The notes under the pieces: model-generated
What the model saw: only the letters and a program-made list of their open reading frames with translations
What the model was told of the DNA's origin: nothing
Database searches by the model: none
Shown here: piece by piece, positions 35,360 through 45,700 of the stretch
How positions within the stretch are numbered: position 1 is the first letter of the stretch
How the letters are laid out: every line of letters begins with the position of its first letter
Position numbers and translations under genes: made by a program
DNA from: Candidatus Eiseniibacteriota bacterium
Lineage (GTDB): Bacteria; Eisenbacteria; RBG-16-71-46; CAIMUX01
NCBI GenBank assembly: GCA_903844735.1
Contig: CAIMUX010000014.1
Span: 1 to 64,000 of the forward strand
Direction: 5' to 3'
DNA: 64,000 nucleotides

Positions 35360-36349
35360 TCAGCCCAGCGCCAGCATCCGCTCGATCGGCACGAGCGCCT
35401 GCACCCGGATCTCCTCCGGCACCGTCACCTCGGGCGTGCCATCACGCAGGCATAGATAGAGCTTTTCCACCGTGTTTCTTTTCATGTGCGGGCAGACCGC
35501 GCACGCCTCACAAGCCCCCTCGATGGGGGCGGGCAGGAAGATCTTCCCCGGCGACGACCTTTCCATCTGATGGATGATGCCCGGCTCGGTCACGATGATG
35601 AACTCGCGCGCCGGGTCGTCCTGCACGAACTTGAGGAGGCTGGAGGTCGACCCCACATGGTCGGCCACGTCCAGCACCCGCTGGTCGCACTCAGGGTGCG
35701 CGGCAACCTTCGCCCCGGGGTGACGCACCTTGAGCTGGACGATCTTCTTTTCTGAGAAGACCTCGTGCACCTGGCAGGTACCGGGCCAGAGGATCATGTC
35801 ACGGCCGGTCTTCCTGATGATGTAGCGGCCGAGGTGTCGATCGGGCGCGAAGACAATCCGCTGCCCCTCGGGGATGCTCATGACCACACGCTGTGCATTC
35901 GACGACGTGCAGATGATGTCGGAGAGCGCCTTCACTGCCGCACTACAGTTGACATAGCTGACCACAGCGGCCCCGGGGTAGTTCTCCAGCCAGCGGGCGA
36001 ACGCGTTGGCGGGACATCCCTCGGCGAGCGAGCAACCGGCTTCACGGTCAGGGATCCAGACGGGTTTACTCGGGTTTAGGATCTTCGCCGTCTCGGCCAT
36101 GAAGTGCACCCCGCAGAAGACGATCGCCTTCGCGTCGGTGCGGGCCGCGGCCTGGGCGAGCTGGAGCGAGTCGCCGACAAAATCCGCCAGGTCCTGAATC
36201 TCCGCGTCCTGGTAGTAGTGCGCCAGGATCACAGCCTGCCGCTCGCGACGCAGGTGGTCGATCTCAGCCCTCAGGTCGATCGCGGCCCGCGAATCGATCA
36301 CGGCCCGCATGCCGATCGCAGGATCCGCGCTCCTTTGGTCCGCGTCCAT
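35360..36349 (-). CDS. nadA: Quinolinate synthase
   Basis: De novo NAD synthesis: condenses iminoaspartate with dihydroxyacetone phosphate to quinolinate using a [4Fe-4S] cluster. Motifs: 'ILAHYYQDAEIQDLADFVGD', 'GVHFMAETAKILNP', 'SYVNCSAAVKA', 'FAPDRHLGRYI', 'HPECD', and 'GACEACAVCPHMKRNT' with the terminal cluster Cys. The ATG at 36349 gives 329 residues, close to family length. The first ~25 residues ('MRAVIDSRAAIDLRAEIDHL') come from short repeats and look like an added tail. The open frame upstream to 36577 is not protein-like. nadB and nadC are not nearby. Confidence 0.94.
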   Translation of the reverse strand: MDADQRSADPAIGMRAVIDSRAAIDLRAEIDHLRRERQAVILAHYYQDAEIQDLADFVGDSLQLAQAAARTDAKAIVFCGVHFMAETAKILNPSKPVWIPDREAGCSLAEGCPANAFARWLENYPGAAVVSYVNCSAAVKALSDIICTSSNAQRVVMSIPEGQRIVFAPDRHLGRYIIRKTGRDMILWPGTCQVHEVFSEKKIVQLKVRHPGAKVAAHPECDQRVLDVADHVGSTSSLLKFVQDDPAREFIIVTEPGIIHQMERSSPGKIFLPAPIEGACEACAVCPHMKRNTVEKLYLCLRDGTPEVTVPEEIRVQALVPIERMLALG

Positions 36350-36759
36350 CAAACCGTTTCCCTCTCTCCTCTTGCCGCCCCGAACGACACGAGACCGATC
36401 GGCGCCGCTTCTCGTCCGGGCTCCTTCTCCGGTCACGGCGCCGCCGAGATCCCCGCCATCCCGCCGGATCGCAGCAGGATAGCCCACCCCCCCCGGTTCG
36501 GCAAGGGGCACCGCCCCAGCCCCCCATGCGGTCTGCACGAATGCATTTGCGCATTTTGCTAAAGCCGCTCCTCCCACCGGACGAACTGTGGACTGTCAGG
36601 AGCCGGAGTGAACCGGTCACTCCGCTCTGGGCCACGAAGGCCCAGGGGACTTAGGACTCGACAAGGGAGTGAGCGATGGAAAGCGGAAACCGGCAGCCGA
36701 TCGCCCCGACTCGGGCGCGACAGACTGAAGCCTACTCAGCTTTCCCCGGGAGTTCAAGG
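36350..36759. other. Intergenic region between nadA and the surface-protein island
   Basis: A 410-bp divergent intergenic stretch. Its left part would carry the nadA promoter, though no clear boxes were found. Its right part is the leader of the lipoprotein gene and contains two adjacent stem-loops (36605-36645). An in-frame ATG at 36676 would add 28 unrelated residues to the lipoprotein and is not used. Confidence 0.5.
36605..36645 (+). promoter_or_regulatory. Two adjacent stem-loops in the lipoprotein leader
   Basis: Two perfect 7-bp stems with 5-nt loops stand back to back: GGAGTGA-ACCGG-TCACTCC (36605-36623) and CTGGGCC-ACGAA-GGCCCAG (36627-36645). They lie ~115-155 bp before the ATG at 36760. 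I could not match them to a known riboswitch class. Confidence 0.5.
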
Positions 36760-37911
36760 ATGAATCGTTGGAGTTGGATCGTGGTGCTCTCGGTGTCGGT
36801 GCTCGCGGCTTCACTGATGACGACTTCGTGCGGCATCAGCGGCAAGACCAATGGCAAAGACCCGGACAAGAGCGAGCTCGCCATCCTCGACCTGCGGGCC
36901 GACCCCACGGACAGCTCGGCGGTCATCACTTGGCACACCCCGATGCAGACGGTGGGCACGCTCGCTTGGGGACTGGTCGGCGGCGCGCCGGGACGCCCCT
37001 TCTCCTCCACGCCCACCGGACAGCACCTGGTCACGATCCCCGACCTCAAGTCGGACACCCGCTACTGGTATCAGGTGACCGCGGCCTCGCCACTGGGCGC
37101 GCGTGTGACATCCATGCCCGACACGTTTCGCACCCTGGTGAACCCGGACATTTACGACACCACGCCACCGGTCATCACGGGCCTGGCGGTGGTGGGCGTC
37201 ACGCCGAACAGCGCCACCGTCGTCTGGAACACCGATGATCGGACCATCGGGCTGGTCTTCTACGGCTTCAACGCCGGGACGTATGGCAGCACCGCGACAG
37301 ACTCCGCTGCCTACGCCAGACCTCATACCGTGACGCTCACCGACTTGACGGAAAACGAGGACTACAATCTGCTGGTCCGGGCCACGAACCGGGCGCGGCT
37401 GACTACCGACAGCGACAATCTGACCTTCCATACCTCGGATCGGCCATGGGTCGAGGTCGTGCCCGACACCGTCCACGTCGTCGGGAACGGCGATTTCGAA
37501 TTCGATATCAACCTGCGCGGCGCCCAGAACGTCGCCGGGCTCACATTCATGCTCTCCTACGACCCCTCGGTCATGGAAATCATTTCGGTCCGCCAGGCCA
37601 CATGGTTCGGCCAGACCGAGGGCCATATCTTCATCAACGAAATGGACGATCCGTCGCGCGGCCAAACCAAGTGGGACGCGACCTGGACCGTGATCTTCCA
37701 GAACGGTCTTCCGGTGGGCACTCTCGCGAACGGCGGGGGCGAGGTTGCCCACATCCGTGCCCGGGCCAAAGGCACCGGCACCAGCAGCCCCCTCCGGTTG
37801 GTCGACACCGATTTCGACGGCGACGGCAAACCGGAAACCCGCCTTCTCGACCACAACCGCCGCGACATTCCACTTCACGTGCGCGGTGGCGTGGTCATCA
37901 GGGTGATGTAG
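36760..37911 (+). CDS. Fn3 and cohesin-like domain lipoprotein
   Basis: Predicted lipoprotein of 383 residues. The ATG at 36760 begins 'MNRWSWIVVLSVSVLAASLM', followed by the lipobox 'MTTSC'. Two fibronectin-III/purple-phosphatase-like modules follow ('SSAVITWHTPMQTVGTLAWG', 'DTRYWYQVTA'; then 'NSATVVWNTDDRTIGLVFYG'). The C-terminal ~150 residues resemble a cohesin/Ig-like module ('FEFDINLRGAQNVAGLTFML', 'SYDPSVMEIISV'). It is the first gene of a five-gene plus-strand run of envelope proteins and probably sits on the membrane facing the periplasm or surface. Role unknown. Confidence 0.8.
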   Translation: MNRWSWIVVLSVSVLAASLMTTSCGISGKTNGKDPDKSELAILDLRADPTDSSAVITWHTPMQTVGTLAWGLVGGAPGRPFSSTPTGQHLVTIPDLKSDTRYWYQVTAASPLGARVTSMPDTFRTLVNPDIYDTTPPVITGLAVVGVTPNSATVVWNTDDRTIGLVFYGFNAGTYGSTATDSAAYARPHTVTLTDLTENEDYNLLVRATNRARLTTDSDNLTFHTSDRPWVEVVPDTVHVVGNGDFEFDINLRGAQNVAGLTFMLSYDPSVMEIISVRQATWFGQTEGHIFINEMDDPSRGQTKWDATWTVIFQNGLPVGTLANGGGEVAHIRARAKGTGTSSPLRLVDTDFDGDGKPETRLLDHNRRDIPLHVRGGVVIRVM

Positions 37912-38139
37912 GAGGTTGCCGCCATGTCCAAGGTTCGGTCTCGTTCGATGTCCGCGCAGGCTCATTCCGCTCAGCAGAAACGGCAACGCGACGGTCCCCG
38001 GGGCTCTCCTCCCCGGGAGCGTGCGTCGCCAGGGACGAGCCGCCTGTCGATAGCAAGGTTCGGTTGTACCCAGGGAGGAAGCCCGGTGCAAGGGCTCGCA
38101 AGCAGGGATAGCAAGAGGGAATCGCAAAGGAGGACTGAA

Positions 38140-41100
38140 ATGTCGAGATTCACAGGCATCCTGCTCGGGACGTTGATCGTCCTGGCGCTGGGTGCGATCA
38201 CGGTCGCGAATGCGGCGGTGGCCTATGAAGCGATCCTGGAGTGGAACGGTCCGTACTTCAAGATCATCAACAACACGGCCGTCGATCAGATGGTCAACGA
38301 TCCGGTCACGGACATCCCGTTCGTCCAGCCGACCTCGGTGGCGGCGGTCGAGCACGTCCCGGGCGGTGCGCTGTTCCGGGACGTGGTCTACGTGCTGGAC
38401 TCCGGCCACAACCGGGTGCAGGCATTCGAGGTAAACGGAAGCTACTACACCGACACGTTCGTTGCCGCCGACTTCGTCCTGGCCGGAGCGAACGCCGCGG
38501 GCTCCTACGGCACCGCTGACATCTGGCTCACCCAATACGTCACGGGGCTCGCCGCTGTCGGCGACAAGTACCAGTTTATCGTGCCCGGATCCGAGTCGGT
38601 CATTGTCGACGGGACGGTCTGGAGGCCCGTGGCGGACCTCACCGGGTTTGTGGCGGCGGACAAGGTCTACAACATCTCCTACGCCTACGCCGGGACACCG
38701 ACGGGCGTCCACGAAGGAGGGCCGACCATCGACTTTCCGGCGGCGTCGCTGTCGGCGGCCTCCTCCATCAGCCTGCGGTACGCCCTGACCGACTACCAGG
38801 GAACCTGTGTGCCGGTCACCGACGACTACCTCCTCGGCGCCGGCGACGTGGACTACGGTGTCGACGCCGGCGCCGGAACGAAGGTGCTGGCGGAAATCGA
38901 CGAGTCCGTCGCGACCGGCCCGTCCACCTGGGGGTTGGTCCGCTCCATCGCGGCGATCGCCAACGAGCCGCTTGCAACCAGCGACGACATCTTCCTGCTG
39001 GATGCGACCGATCTCACGGAGCAGTTGTTCTCCTACAAGGTCACCTCGGCCGGCGTTGTCACCGCGGTCGAGAAGTACGACGACCTGCTGACCACGCCGT
39101 ATGACGTGGCCGTGGCGAACGGCGGCCCGACGGAGGTGACGGCGGATGACGGTCTGACGGGTGTCGTGGTCATCGCCACGGCGTCTGTCTATGACGCCAA
39201 TCAGGTCACGGGGCACATCTACGATGTCGTGGGGGCGGCTGGAAACATCACGATCACGGACAGAACCACCGGCCAAGCTCTCGTAACCAGCACGCTCTTT
39301 GCCAATATCCCCGCCGCCTGCTTCGCCATCCCGGGTCTCCAGCTCGACAAGGCGGTCGTCGGAGCCGCGACGTCCGTTCTGACCACCGTCAAGCAGGTGC
39401 CCGACCGATACCTCTTCGTCGCCGACACCGGGAATGACCGGATCAAGGTCATCGCCGCCAGCGACGACACGCCAACCGCGACCGACACCTGGTTGCCGGG
39501 TGATGTGCGCACCGTAGAGGCGCAGCCCGCCGTCGCCAACTTGGTGGGAGCCACGGTCGGGAAGGACTACGCCCAGTTGTACACCATGCCCGCCTCGGTT
39601 CCCGAGGACTATGCGCTCCACACCCTGGTCACCCCGCTCAAGGAGGGGACGCTTGCGACCATGACCATGTCCCTTCCCGTCGGTGGGCCGGTCTGGACTC
39701 GGATCGATGACCTCGCCACCGCCGGACCCACCGACAGGGTCTACACGGTCGACTGGATGACCGGGACGATCACCTTCGGCGATGACGTCCACGGGAAGAT
39801 CCCCACGGCCCTCGCGGTCCCTCAGTTCACCTACACGACGAGCCCGGACGTTGTGCGTTACGGTTCTTCCGGCACCGGCCCCGGCCGCTTCTCGGCCCCG
39901 CGCGGCGTCACGGCCCGCTGGAACTCCTCGCTGGGCGTGTATGACGTGTATGTGGCCGACACCGGCAACAACCGGATCCAGAAGCTCGCCTTCACACCGG
40001 CCAATGCCGGTCTCAATCTGCCGGCCAAGATGGACTTCGTCTGCGAGTGGAACGGCGCCAGCTCGGCGGCCGACCTGCTGAACAACCCGGTCGACATCGC
40101 CGTGGCGAAGGACGTGAACGGGGCCGCCACGGGCAAGGTCTACGTCGCGGTGTCCGACCAGGGCAACAACCGGGTCGTCACCTACCAAGACCTGGCGGCA
40201 ACCAGCGGCGGCGGCACCACCGCGCCGGCCTTTGACGCGATGGCCGGCAGCCTCGGCAATGGCCTGGGCCTCTACACCCAGATCGACGGCCTTTGCTTCC
40301 TGCGCAACGGCAACGACCTCGACCTCTTTACTTGCGACAGCCAGCGCGGCGTCGTGACGAAGTACGAGGAGTCGGTGGCGCCGGAGCTTCTCCTCAACCT
40401 GACCAACCTCAACTCTCCGGCTAACCCGTGCCGCCCGCAGAGCAGCAGCTACACCTTCAACTTCACGACCACGAATGCGCCGGTCGGCGGCCACATCGAC
40501 TTCTACTACGACACCGTCGGCACCTTCGACCCGCTCACGGCGAAACGCTGCTTCGCCGCGGACGCGATCCTGTCCACAGCCACCACGGCCGTGTGGACAT
40601 TAGCGAACAGCCCGGACGGTGCGCCGGTCGACCGCTCCATCGCCGACGGTGGTTACTACCTCTTCGCCCGCATGAAGAACAGCGCAGGAACCGTGGTGGC
40701 CTATGACCAGAGCGCCAGTGGTGTCCCCAATGAACTGCTTTGCTTGGACTCCACCCTGCTGCCGGGCTTCCGGGGCGTCGATCGGATCGACGGCGACCGG
40801 ACGCTCTACCTCCAGAACGGTCTTGAGCGGGTGGTGGACCTGACGCTGGCGTTCCCGCAATATGTCATCGGCGTCGCCATCGGCGGGACCTTCCCGGACA
40901 GCATTCTGCAGGTGACGGCGATCAACCCGGGAAACGGCTGGGACCCCACCGGCTACATCAACCCGATCTTCAACCAGGTATTCACGACCGGCGACCCCGA
41001 TACGGTGAATCCTGGGGTCTTCCTGATCAACTCCTCGATCACCGGCTCGCCCTTGGGCCTGACCGGGTCCGGCCCGTTCGTCATGGCTGAGATGACGGTC

Positions 41101-42279
41101 AAGTCGAACGCCGCCGTCTTGACCCCGACCCGGAGGTTCCTAAACGGCACGATCGCCATCCTGCAGGCCAACTCTGACATGGTGGACACCCTGGGCGCCT
41201 CCCCCGCCTCCGCCTTCTGGACGACCCGGAATGTGAGTCTGCGCTGGGGCTACCTCGGTGACCTCGCCACCAGCGGAGTCGGGGCCGATTCGACCTTGCC
41301 GGCCCTCGTGGTAAAGCCCGACGGACTGATCAACTTCGAGGACCAGATGGTCCTCACGCTCGGGTGGAACGGCGTGGGCAACGTTCAGGACCCCATCGCT
41401 GACATCGGCCCGACCGAGGGCGAGGTGCCGAATCTGCGGCCGATTCCGGACGGGAAGTGGAACGTCGACGACCTGCTTGCCTTCACGGTGATGCACTCGT
41501 GGGCCGCGAGCGAGGGCTACTACAAGGACGCCTCCGGCCTCAATCGGACCAACGAGCCGCGCCCGGTGGCGCTCGGGGCGCCGGTCCTCGGCCCGGCGGC
41601 GGTGCGCTCGGTCAGCGTTCTCGAGATGCCGAAAGCGGGCGAGTTCATGACCGTGGACCTGAACGTCGACGGCGTGCGCAACCTCAGCGGCGCCTTGATC
41701 AACGTGGGCTTCGACCCAGCCCGCCTCGAGCTGGTCTCCGTGGAAAACGGCGGCTTCCTCGATGGCAAGAGCGGCAGCCTCTTCTTCAAGAAGAGCGGCC
41801 AGGGCTGGCTTGAGGTCTCCACCACGCGTCTGGACCAGGAGCACCCGGGGGTGAGCGGCAGCGGCAGCGTTGCCCGCGCCACCTTCCGGATCCTGGACGA
41901 GAACGCGGGTGACCTCAGCGTGCAGTATGACCTGCGCTCCTCCACCGGCAAGGTTCTCGGCCGCGGCACAAGCCAGGCGGGTGCCTACACCGGCGGCGCA
42001 GTTGGCTTCCAGCTTTACGCCGCGCATCCGAACCCGACGCGGGGCAGCGCGAACATCGTCTATTCCGTGCCGACGGCCACCGCCCTGTCGCTCAACGTCT
42101 ACGATGTCACCGGCCGCCAGGTCCGCTCGCTCTTCAGCGGGCGGTGCGACGCCGGTTACCACGTGGCGCAGTTCGACGGACGCGATGACGCCGGCAACTC
42201 GCTCGCGGGTGGTATTTACTTCTATCGCTTGCAGGCGAACGGCAAGACGGCGACGCAGAAACTAACCCTCAGCCGTTAA
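38140..42279 (+). CDS. Giant secreted NHL-propeller/cohesin/dockerin-like/FlgD-like protein, copy 1
   Basis: Secreted protein of 1379 residues. The ATG at 38140 has AAAGGAGG 6 bp upstream and begins a signal peptide ('FTGILLGTLIVLALGAITVA'). An in-frame ATG at 37924 also has GGAGG but adds 72 basic residues. Order: NHL propeller blades ('VVYVLDSGHNRVQAFEVNG', 'LFVADTGNDRIKVI', 'VYVADTGNNRIQKLAF'); a first cohesin-like module (~885-1040); a dockerin-like pair from ~1060 ('PDGLINFEDQMVLTLGW', 'PDGKWNVDDLLAFTVM'); a second cohesin module (~1165-1275, 'DGVRNLSGALINVGFDPARL'); and a FlgD-like end ('HPNPTRGSANIVYSV', 'DVTGRQVRSL', 'GIYFYRL'). It is paralogous to the next gene along its whole length. 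Confidence 0.85.
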   Translation: MSRFTGILLGTLIVLALGAITVANAAVAYEAILEWNGPYFKIINNTAVDQMVNDPVTDIPFVQPTSVAAVEHVPGGALFRDVVYVLDSGHNRVQAFEVNGSYYTDTFVAADFVLAGANAAGSYGTADIWLTQYVTGLAAVGDKYQFIVPGSESVIVDGTVWRPVADLTGFVAADKVYNISYAYAGTPTGVHEGGPTIDFPAASLSAASSISLRYALTDYQGTCVPVTDDYLLGAGDVDYGVDAGAGTKVLAEIDESVATGPSTWGLVRSIAAIANEPLATSDDIFLLDATDLTEQLFSYKVTSAGVVTAVEKYDDLLTTPYDVAVANGGPTEVTADDGLTGVVVIATASVYDANQVTGHIYDVVGAAGNITITDRTTGQALVTSTLFANIPAACFAIPGLQLDKAVVGAATSVLTTVKQVPDRYLFVADTGNDRIKVIAASDDTPTATDTWLPGDVRTVEAQPAVANLVGATVGKDYAQLYTMPASVPEDYALHTLVTPLKEGTLATMTMSLPVGGPVWTRIDDLATAGPTDRVYTVDWMTGTITFGDDVHGKIPTALAVPQFTYTTSPDVVRYGSSGTGPGRFSAPRGVTARWNSSLGVYDVYVADTGNNRIQKLAFTPANAGLNLPAKMDFVCEWNGASSAADLLNNPVDIAVAKDVNGAATGKVYVAVSDQGNNRVVTYQDLAATSGGGTTAPAFDAMAGSLGNGLGLYTQIDGLCFLRNGNDLDLFTCDSQRGVVTKYEESVAPELLLNLTNLNSPANPCRPQSSSYTFNFTTTNAPVGGHIDFYYDTVGTFDPLTAKRCFAADAILSTATTAVWTLANSPDGAPVDRSIADGGYYLFARMKNSAGTVVAYDQSASGVPNELLCLDSTLLPGFRGVDRIDGDRTLYLQNGLERVVDLTLAFPQYVIGVAIGGTFPDSILQVTAINPGNGWDPTGYINPIFNQVFTTGDPDTVNPGVFLINSSITGSPLGLTGSGPFVMAEMTVKSNAAVLTPTRRFLNGTIAILQANSDMVDTLGASPASAFWTTRNVSLRWGYLGDLATSGVGADSTLPALVVKPDGLINFEDQMVLTLGWNGVGNVQDPIADIGPTEGEVPNLRPIPDGKWNVDDLLAFTVMHSWAASEGYYKDASGLNRTNEPRPVALGAPVLGPAAVRSVSVLEMPKAGEFMTVDLNVDGVRNLSGALINVGFDPARLELVSVENGGFLDGKSGSLFFKKSGQGWLEVSTTRLDQEHPGVSGSGSVARATFRILDENAGDLSVQYDLRSSTGKVLGRGTSQAGAYTGGAVGFQLYAAHPNPTRGSANIVYSVPTATALSLNVYDVTGRQVRSLFSGRCDAGYHVAQFDGRDDAGNSLAGGIYFYRLQANGKTATQKLTLSR

Positions 42280-42740
42280 CGGCGACGGTGAGGCCGGGGA
42301 TGGGTGCCGCCCGAAAGCGGCACCTTCCCGGCCCCCGGAGCCCTTCTTCACACGGGACCGCCTTCCGGGATGACCGGGGGGCGGTTTTGTTTGGGGCTTT
42401 CCGTCGGGTTGAGCGGGGCCGGTCAGGATCCATCCGGGCCGGCCGGTTCTTTTCCAATCAGCCCCTTCGGAAGGCGCCCCGACGGCGTCACGCAGCCCGG
42501 GCTTCCAGGCCTGACCTTCCGGCCATCGGAGGGTCGCAGCCGACTCCGCCGGGCAGTTCTTTCCTCGACGCGGCAAGGATTTCCGGGCGCGGCTCCTCGC
42601 TGAGTGACTTCGCACCCGGAACCTTTGACACCCCAACGCCGCCCGGGGCTCGCCGGTGGTACGCGTTTTGCACACGCACCCCTGGGCCGGTATGGCTAGC
42701 CCGCCGGAGGCGGGAGGACCGAGGACCAGGAAGGACCTTC
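42280..42740. other. Intergenic region between the two giant paralogues
   Basis: 461 bp. It starts with a GC-rich hairpin (GGTGCCGC 42303-42310 with GCGGCACC 42317-42324, extended by GCCGGG/CCCGGC flanks), then an intrinsic terminator. The remainder is an open frame in phase with the next gene but without protein character; nothing else recognised. Confidence 0.6.
42357..42390 (+). terminator. Intrinsic terminator after the first giant paralogue
   Basis: ACCGCC (42357-42362) pairs with GGCGGT (42380-42385) and is followed by TTTGT and more T/G-rich sequence. With the hairpin at 42303-42324 this likely ends or attenuates the upstream transcript. Confidence 0.6.
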
Positions 42741-45700
42741 ATGATGGCACTGAAGTGGCGACAACGGGCCATGAAACCGCGGATAGCCATGATGGTCGCG
42801 GGGGCACTTGCCCAGCTCACCACATCCGCCGGCGCCGCAACTCTCATGGACGCTATCATCGAGTGGAACGGGCCGAACTTCCGGGTCCTCCACGACCCCA
42901 CCGTCGACCAGCTCGTCGACTCGCCGCTTCCCGGCTCGGCCACGTCGTTCTCAGGGCCACAGGGGGTGGCGGTGCGCGAGCACGGCGCCGGGCGGGATGT
43001 CGTGTATGTTCTCGACACCGGCAATTCCCGCGTGCAGGCGTTCGAGGTGAACGGAACCCGGCTCACCGCACACAGCGGGTCGTTCACCTGGTGTCCCGAG
43101 GGCGTCACGCCGCTCGCCTCGGAGTTTGACGACGACCAACTCCTGCTGCCGGAGTGGAAAGGAGCAGCGGACCGCTGGATCGTCCCCTACTCGGAAACAG
43201 TGGAAGTCGACGGCGCAGCCTGGCGCCCGGTGACGGACCTGACCGGGCGCGATCCGACGGACATGGTCTACGCCGTCACCTACAACGATGTCGCGGACGC
43301 CCCGGAGATCCGCTTTCCCGCCGGATCGCTGACGTCAACGACCGCTTTCCGGCTCGAGTATCTTCTCACCGACAACCAGGGGCTGGTGCCAGACGCCTTC
43401 GGGGTCGGGGATGTCGACTACGGTATCTCCAACGACGTCACCAAGGTCTTGGTGGAGATCGATCCGACCTCGGGCGGGCCGGACTCGTGGCAGACAGTGC
43501 GCGGCATCGCCCTCGCACCGCAGGACGCGACGCCCACCTCCGATGACCTTTTCCTCCTGGATGCCGAGGACAATTCCGCGGGGCAGAACCAGGAGTTGTT
43601 CTTCTTCACGGTCTCGCAGGCGGGAGGACTCGCGTATCGCGAGGCTTATGACGACGCGCTCACCACGCCGTGGGGTCTGGCGGTGGCTCGCTCGGGCAAT
43701 TCCGCCGCGGCAACTGTCGTCCTCAGCGGCGACAACGGCCCGTTCGACTTGGCCGGCGGCACCATCCGCGATGCCGGCCAGGTGACCGGTCGCACGTACG
43801 CCGTCACAGTCTCCGGGGGGAATGTAACCGTCGCCGACCAGACCACCGGTCGCGTCCTGGTCGACACGGCTCCGTTCGGCGACCTCGCCGACCCATTCCT
43901 CGCCATTCCGGGGATCTCGCTGGTTAAGAACGGGGGGGTGGGCACCGACATCACGATCGCCACTACACGCGCAACGCCGAACCGCTTTCTCTTTGTTGCC
44001 GACACCGGCGCCAACCGGGTAAAGGTGATCTCCGCCCACGGGGCCACGCCGAACGCCACCGACGACTGGCTCCCGGGAGATGTGCATACCTCGGTCCACC
44101 AGCCGGTGGGCGCGGGGGTCGGCGCCGACGACAACGAGGACTATTACCAGTCGACCCCGGCCATGGTACCACCGAACTGGTCGGCCTGGACCACGACCTT
44201 TCCACTCGCCGAGGGCACCCTAGCCACGCTGATTCTGGATCCGGACGGAACACCACAGGTGTGGAGCCGAACGGACGATCTTTCCACGGCCGTGCCGGGA
44301 GACAAGTTCTATGAGGTCGACTGGCAAATGGGGCGGATTCTTTTCGGGGACGGCACGCGCGGCGACATACCGCCGGCGAGCACCGAGATCTCCTTCACGT
44401 ATACGACCACCCCGGATGTCATCCGCTACGGATCCACCGGGGCCGGGGTCGGGCAATTCTCATCTCCCAAGGGGATTGCAGCCCGCTGGAACGCGGCGCT
44501 CGGACAGTACGATGTCTATGTCGCCGACACCGGCAACGACCGGGTGCAGAAGTTCGCCTTTCTCCCGACCAACGAGGCCCTCAATCTGCCCGCGCGGCTC
44601 GACTACATCTGCTCGTGGACAGCCGTCGCGGCCGGGGGCCGCGCCCTGCTGGCCCCGTTGGCGGTCGCGGTGGCGGCCGACGGGCAGAGCCCATCGAGCG
44701 TATGGGTGGGGGTGGCCGACACGGGGCACGATCGGATCGTCCTCTACGAGGATACCGCGGCCATGGCTGCAGGCGGCACCGCGGCACCCGCGTACCTGGA
44801 CAGTCTCGGGGCCTCGGGCGTGGAGCTGGGATTCTTCGGTGAGTTGAACGGCCTTGGCTTTCTCTCCCACGGGGACGGCCTGGATCTCTACGCCGCCGAT
44901 CGCACGCGAGGCGTCCTCATGAAATTCGAGCAGCCCGCGGTTCCGTCGATCGCCCTGGATCTCTCCGGCGAAAGCCTGCTGCCGGAGTGGTTCCCGCCCA
45001 GCAGTGCGTACACCTTCCGCTTCACCACCGCGAATCCCCCCCTCGGCGGGCACATCGATCTCTACTATAGCACCACCGCGATCTTCGACCCCGGCACGGC
45101 CAAGCTGTGCGTCCCGGCCAACACGGTCGCCGCCACCGCCTCCTCGACCACATGGTGGTTCGCCTCCTCTCCGGCGGGCGCAGCCGTCCCGGGAAGCTAC
45201 TACCTCTTCGCCTGGATGAAGGACGCGGCGGGGACGGTCGTGGCCACGGCGCAGACCACGGGGCCGCAGCTTCTCAGCCTCGATGCTGTGATCGTGCCGC
45301 GACTGCAGGGAGCTGACGCCATCGATGGCGATCGCACACTCTATCTGCAAAACGGAGTCGACCGCGTGGTGGATCTGCAGATCGCCTACCCCGAAAGCGT
45401 GATGGCTGCGGGGTTCGGCGGCGTCTTCGACACCTCGCTGGTGCAGATCACCGGAATCACGCAGGGCAACGGCTGGGACAACACCGGTGCAATCAACCAG
45501 ATCTTCACGTCATCGTGGAACGACACCGCAGGCACGTTCCGAGTGACCACCGCCATCACCGGATCGCCGTGGGGACTGAACGGAAACGGCCCGTTTACCC
45601 TCGCGCGCGTGGCCGTGCGCGCGAAGCCGCACGCCCTGAAGACCGCCTTGAGGACGACCCCGGTCGGTGATCGCTGGCGCAACGGTACGCTCAATATCGC

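Noticed and set aside
36560-36760. c-di-GMP (GEMM) riboswitch before the lipoprotein gene
   Set aside because: Stem-loops are present, but the conserved GEMM core bases and tetraloop/receptor are not.
37924-38139. 72-residue N-terminal extension of the first giant protein
   Set aside because: The ATG at 37924 has a GGAGG, but the extension is basic and disordered and would bury the signal peptide; ATG 38140 has an equally strong site.
36811-40494. 1227-codon minus-strand frame opposite the lipoprotein and first giant gene
   Set aside because: Antisense shadow; Arg/Val/Gly/His-rich low-complexity translation, and the plus-strand genes have signal peptides and recognisable domains.
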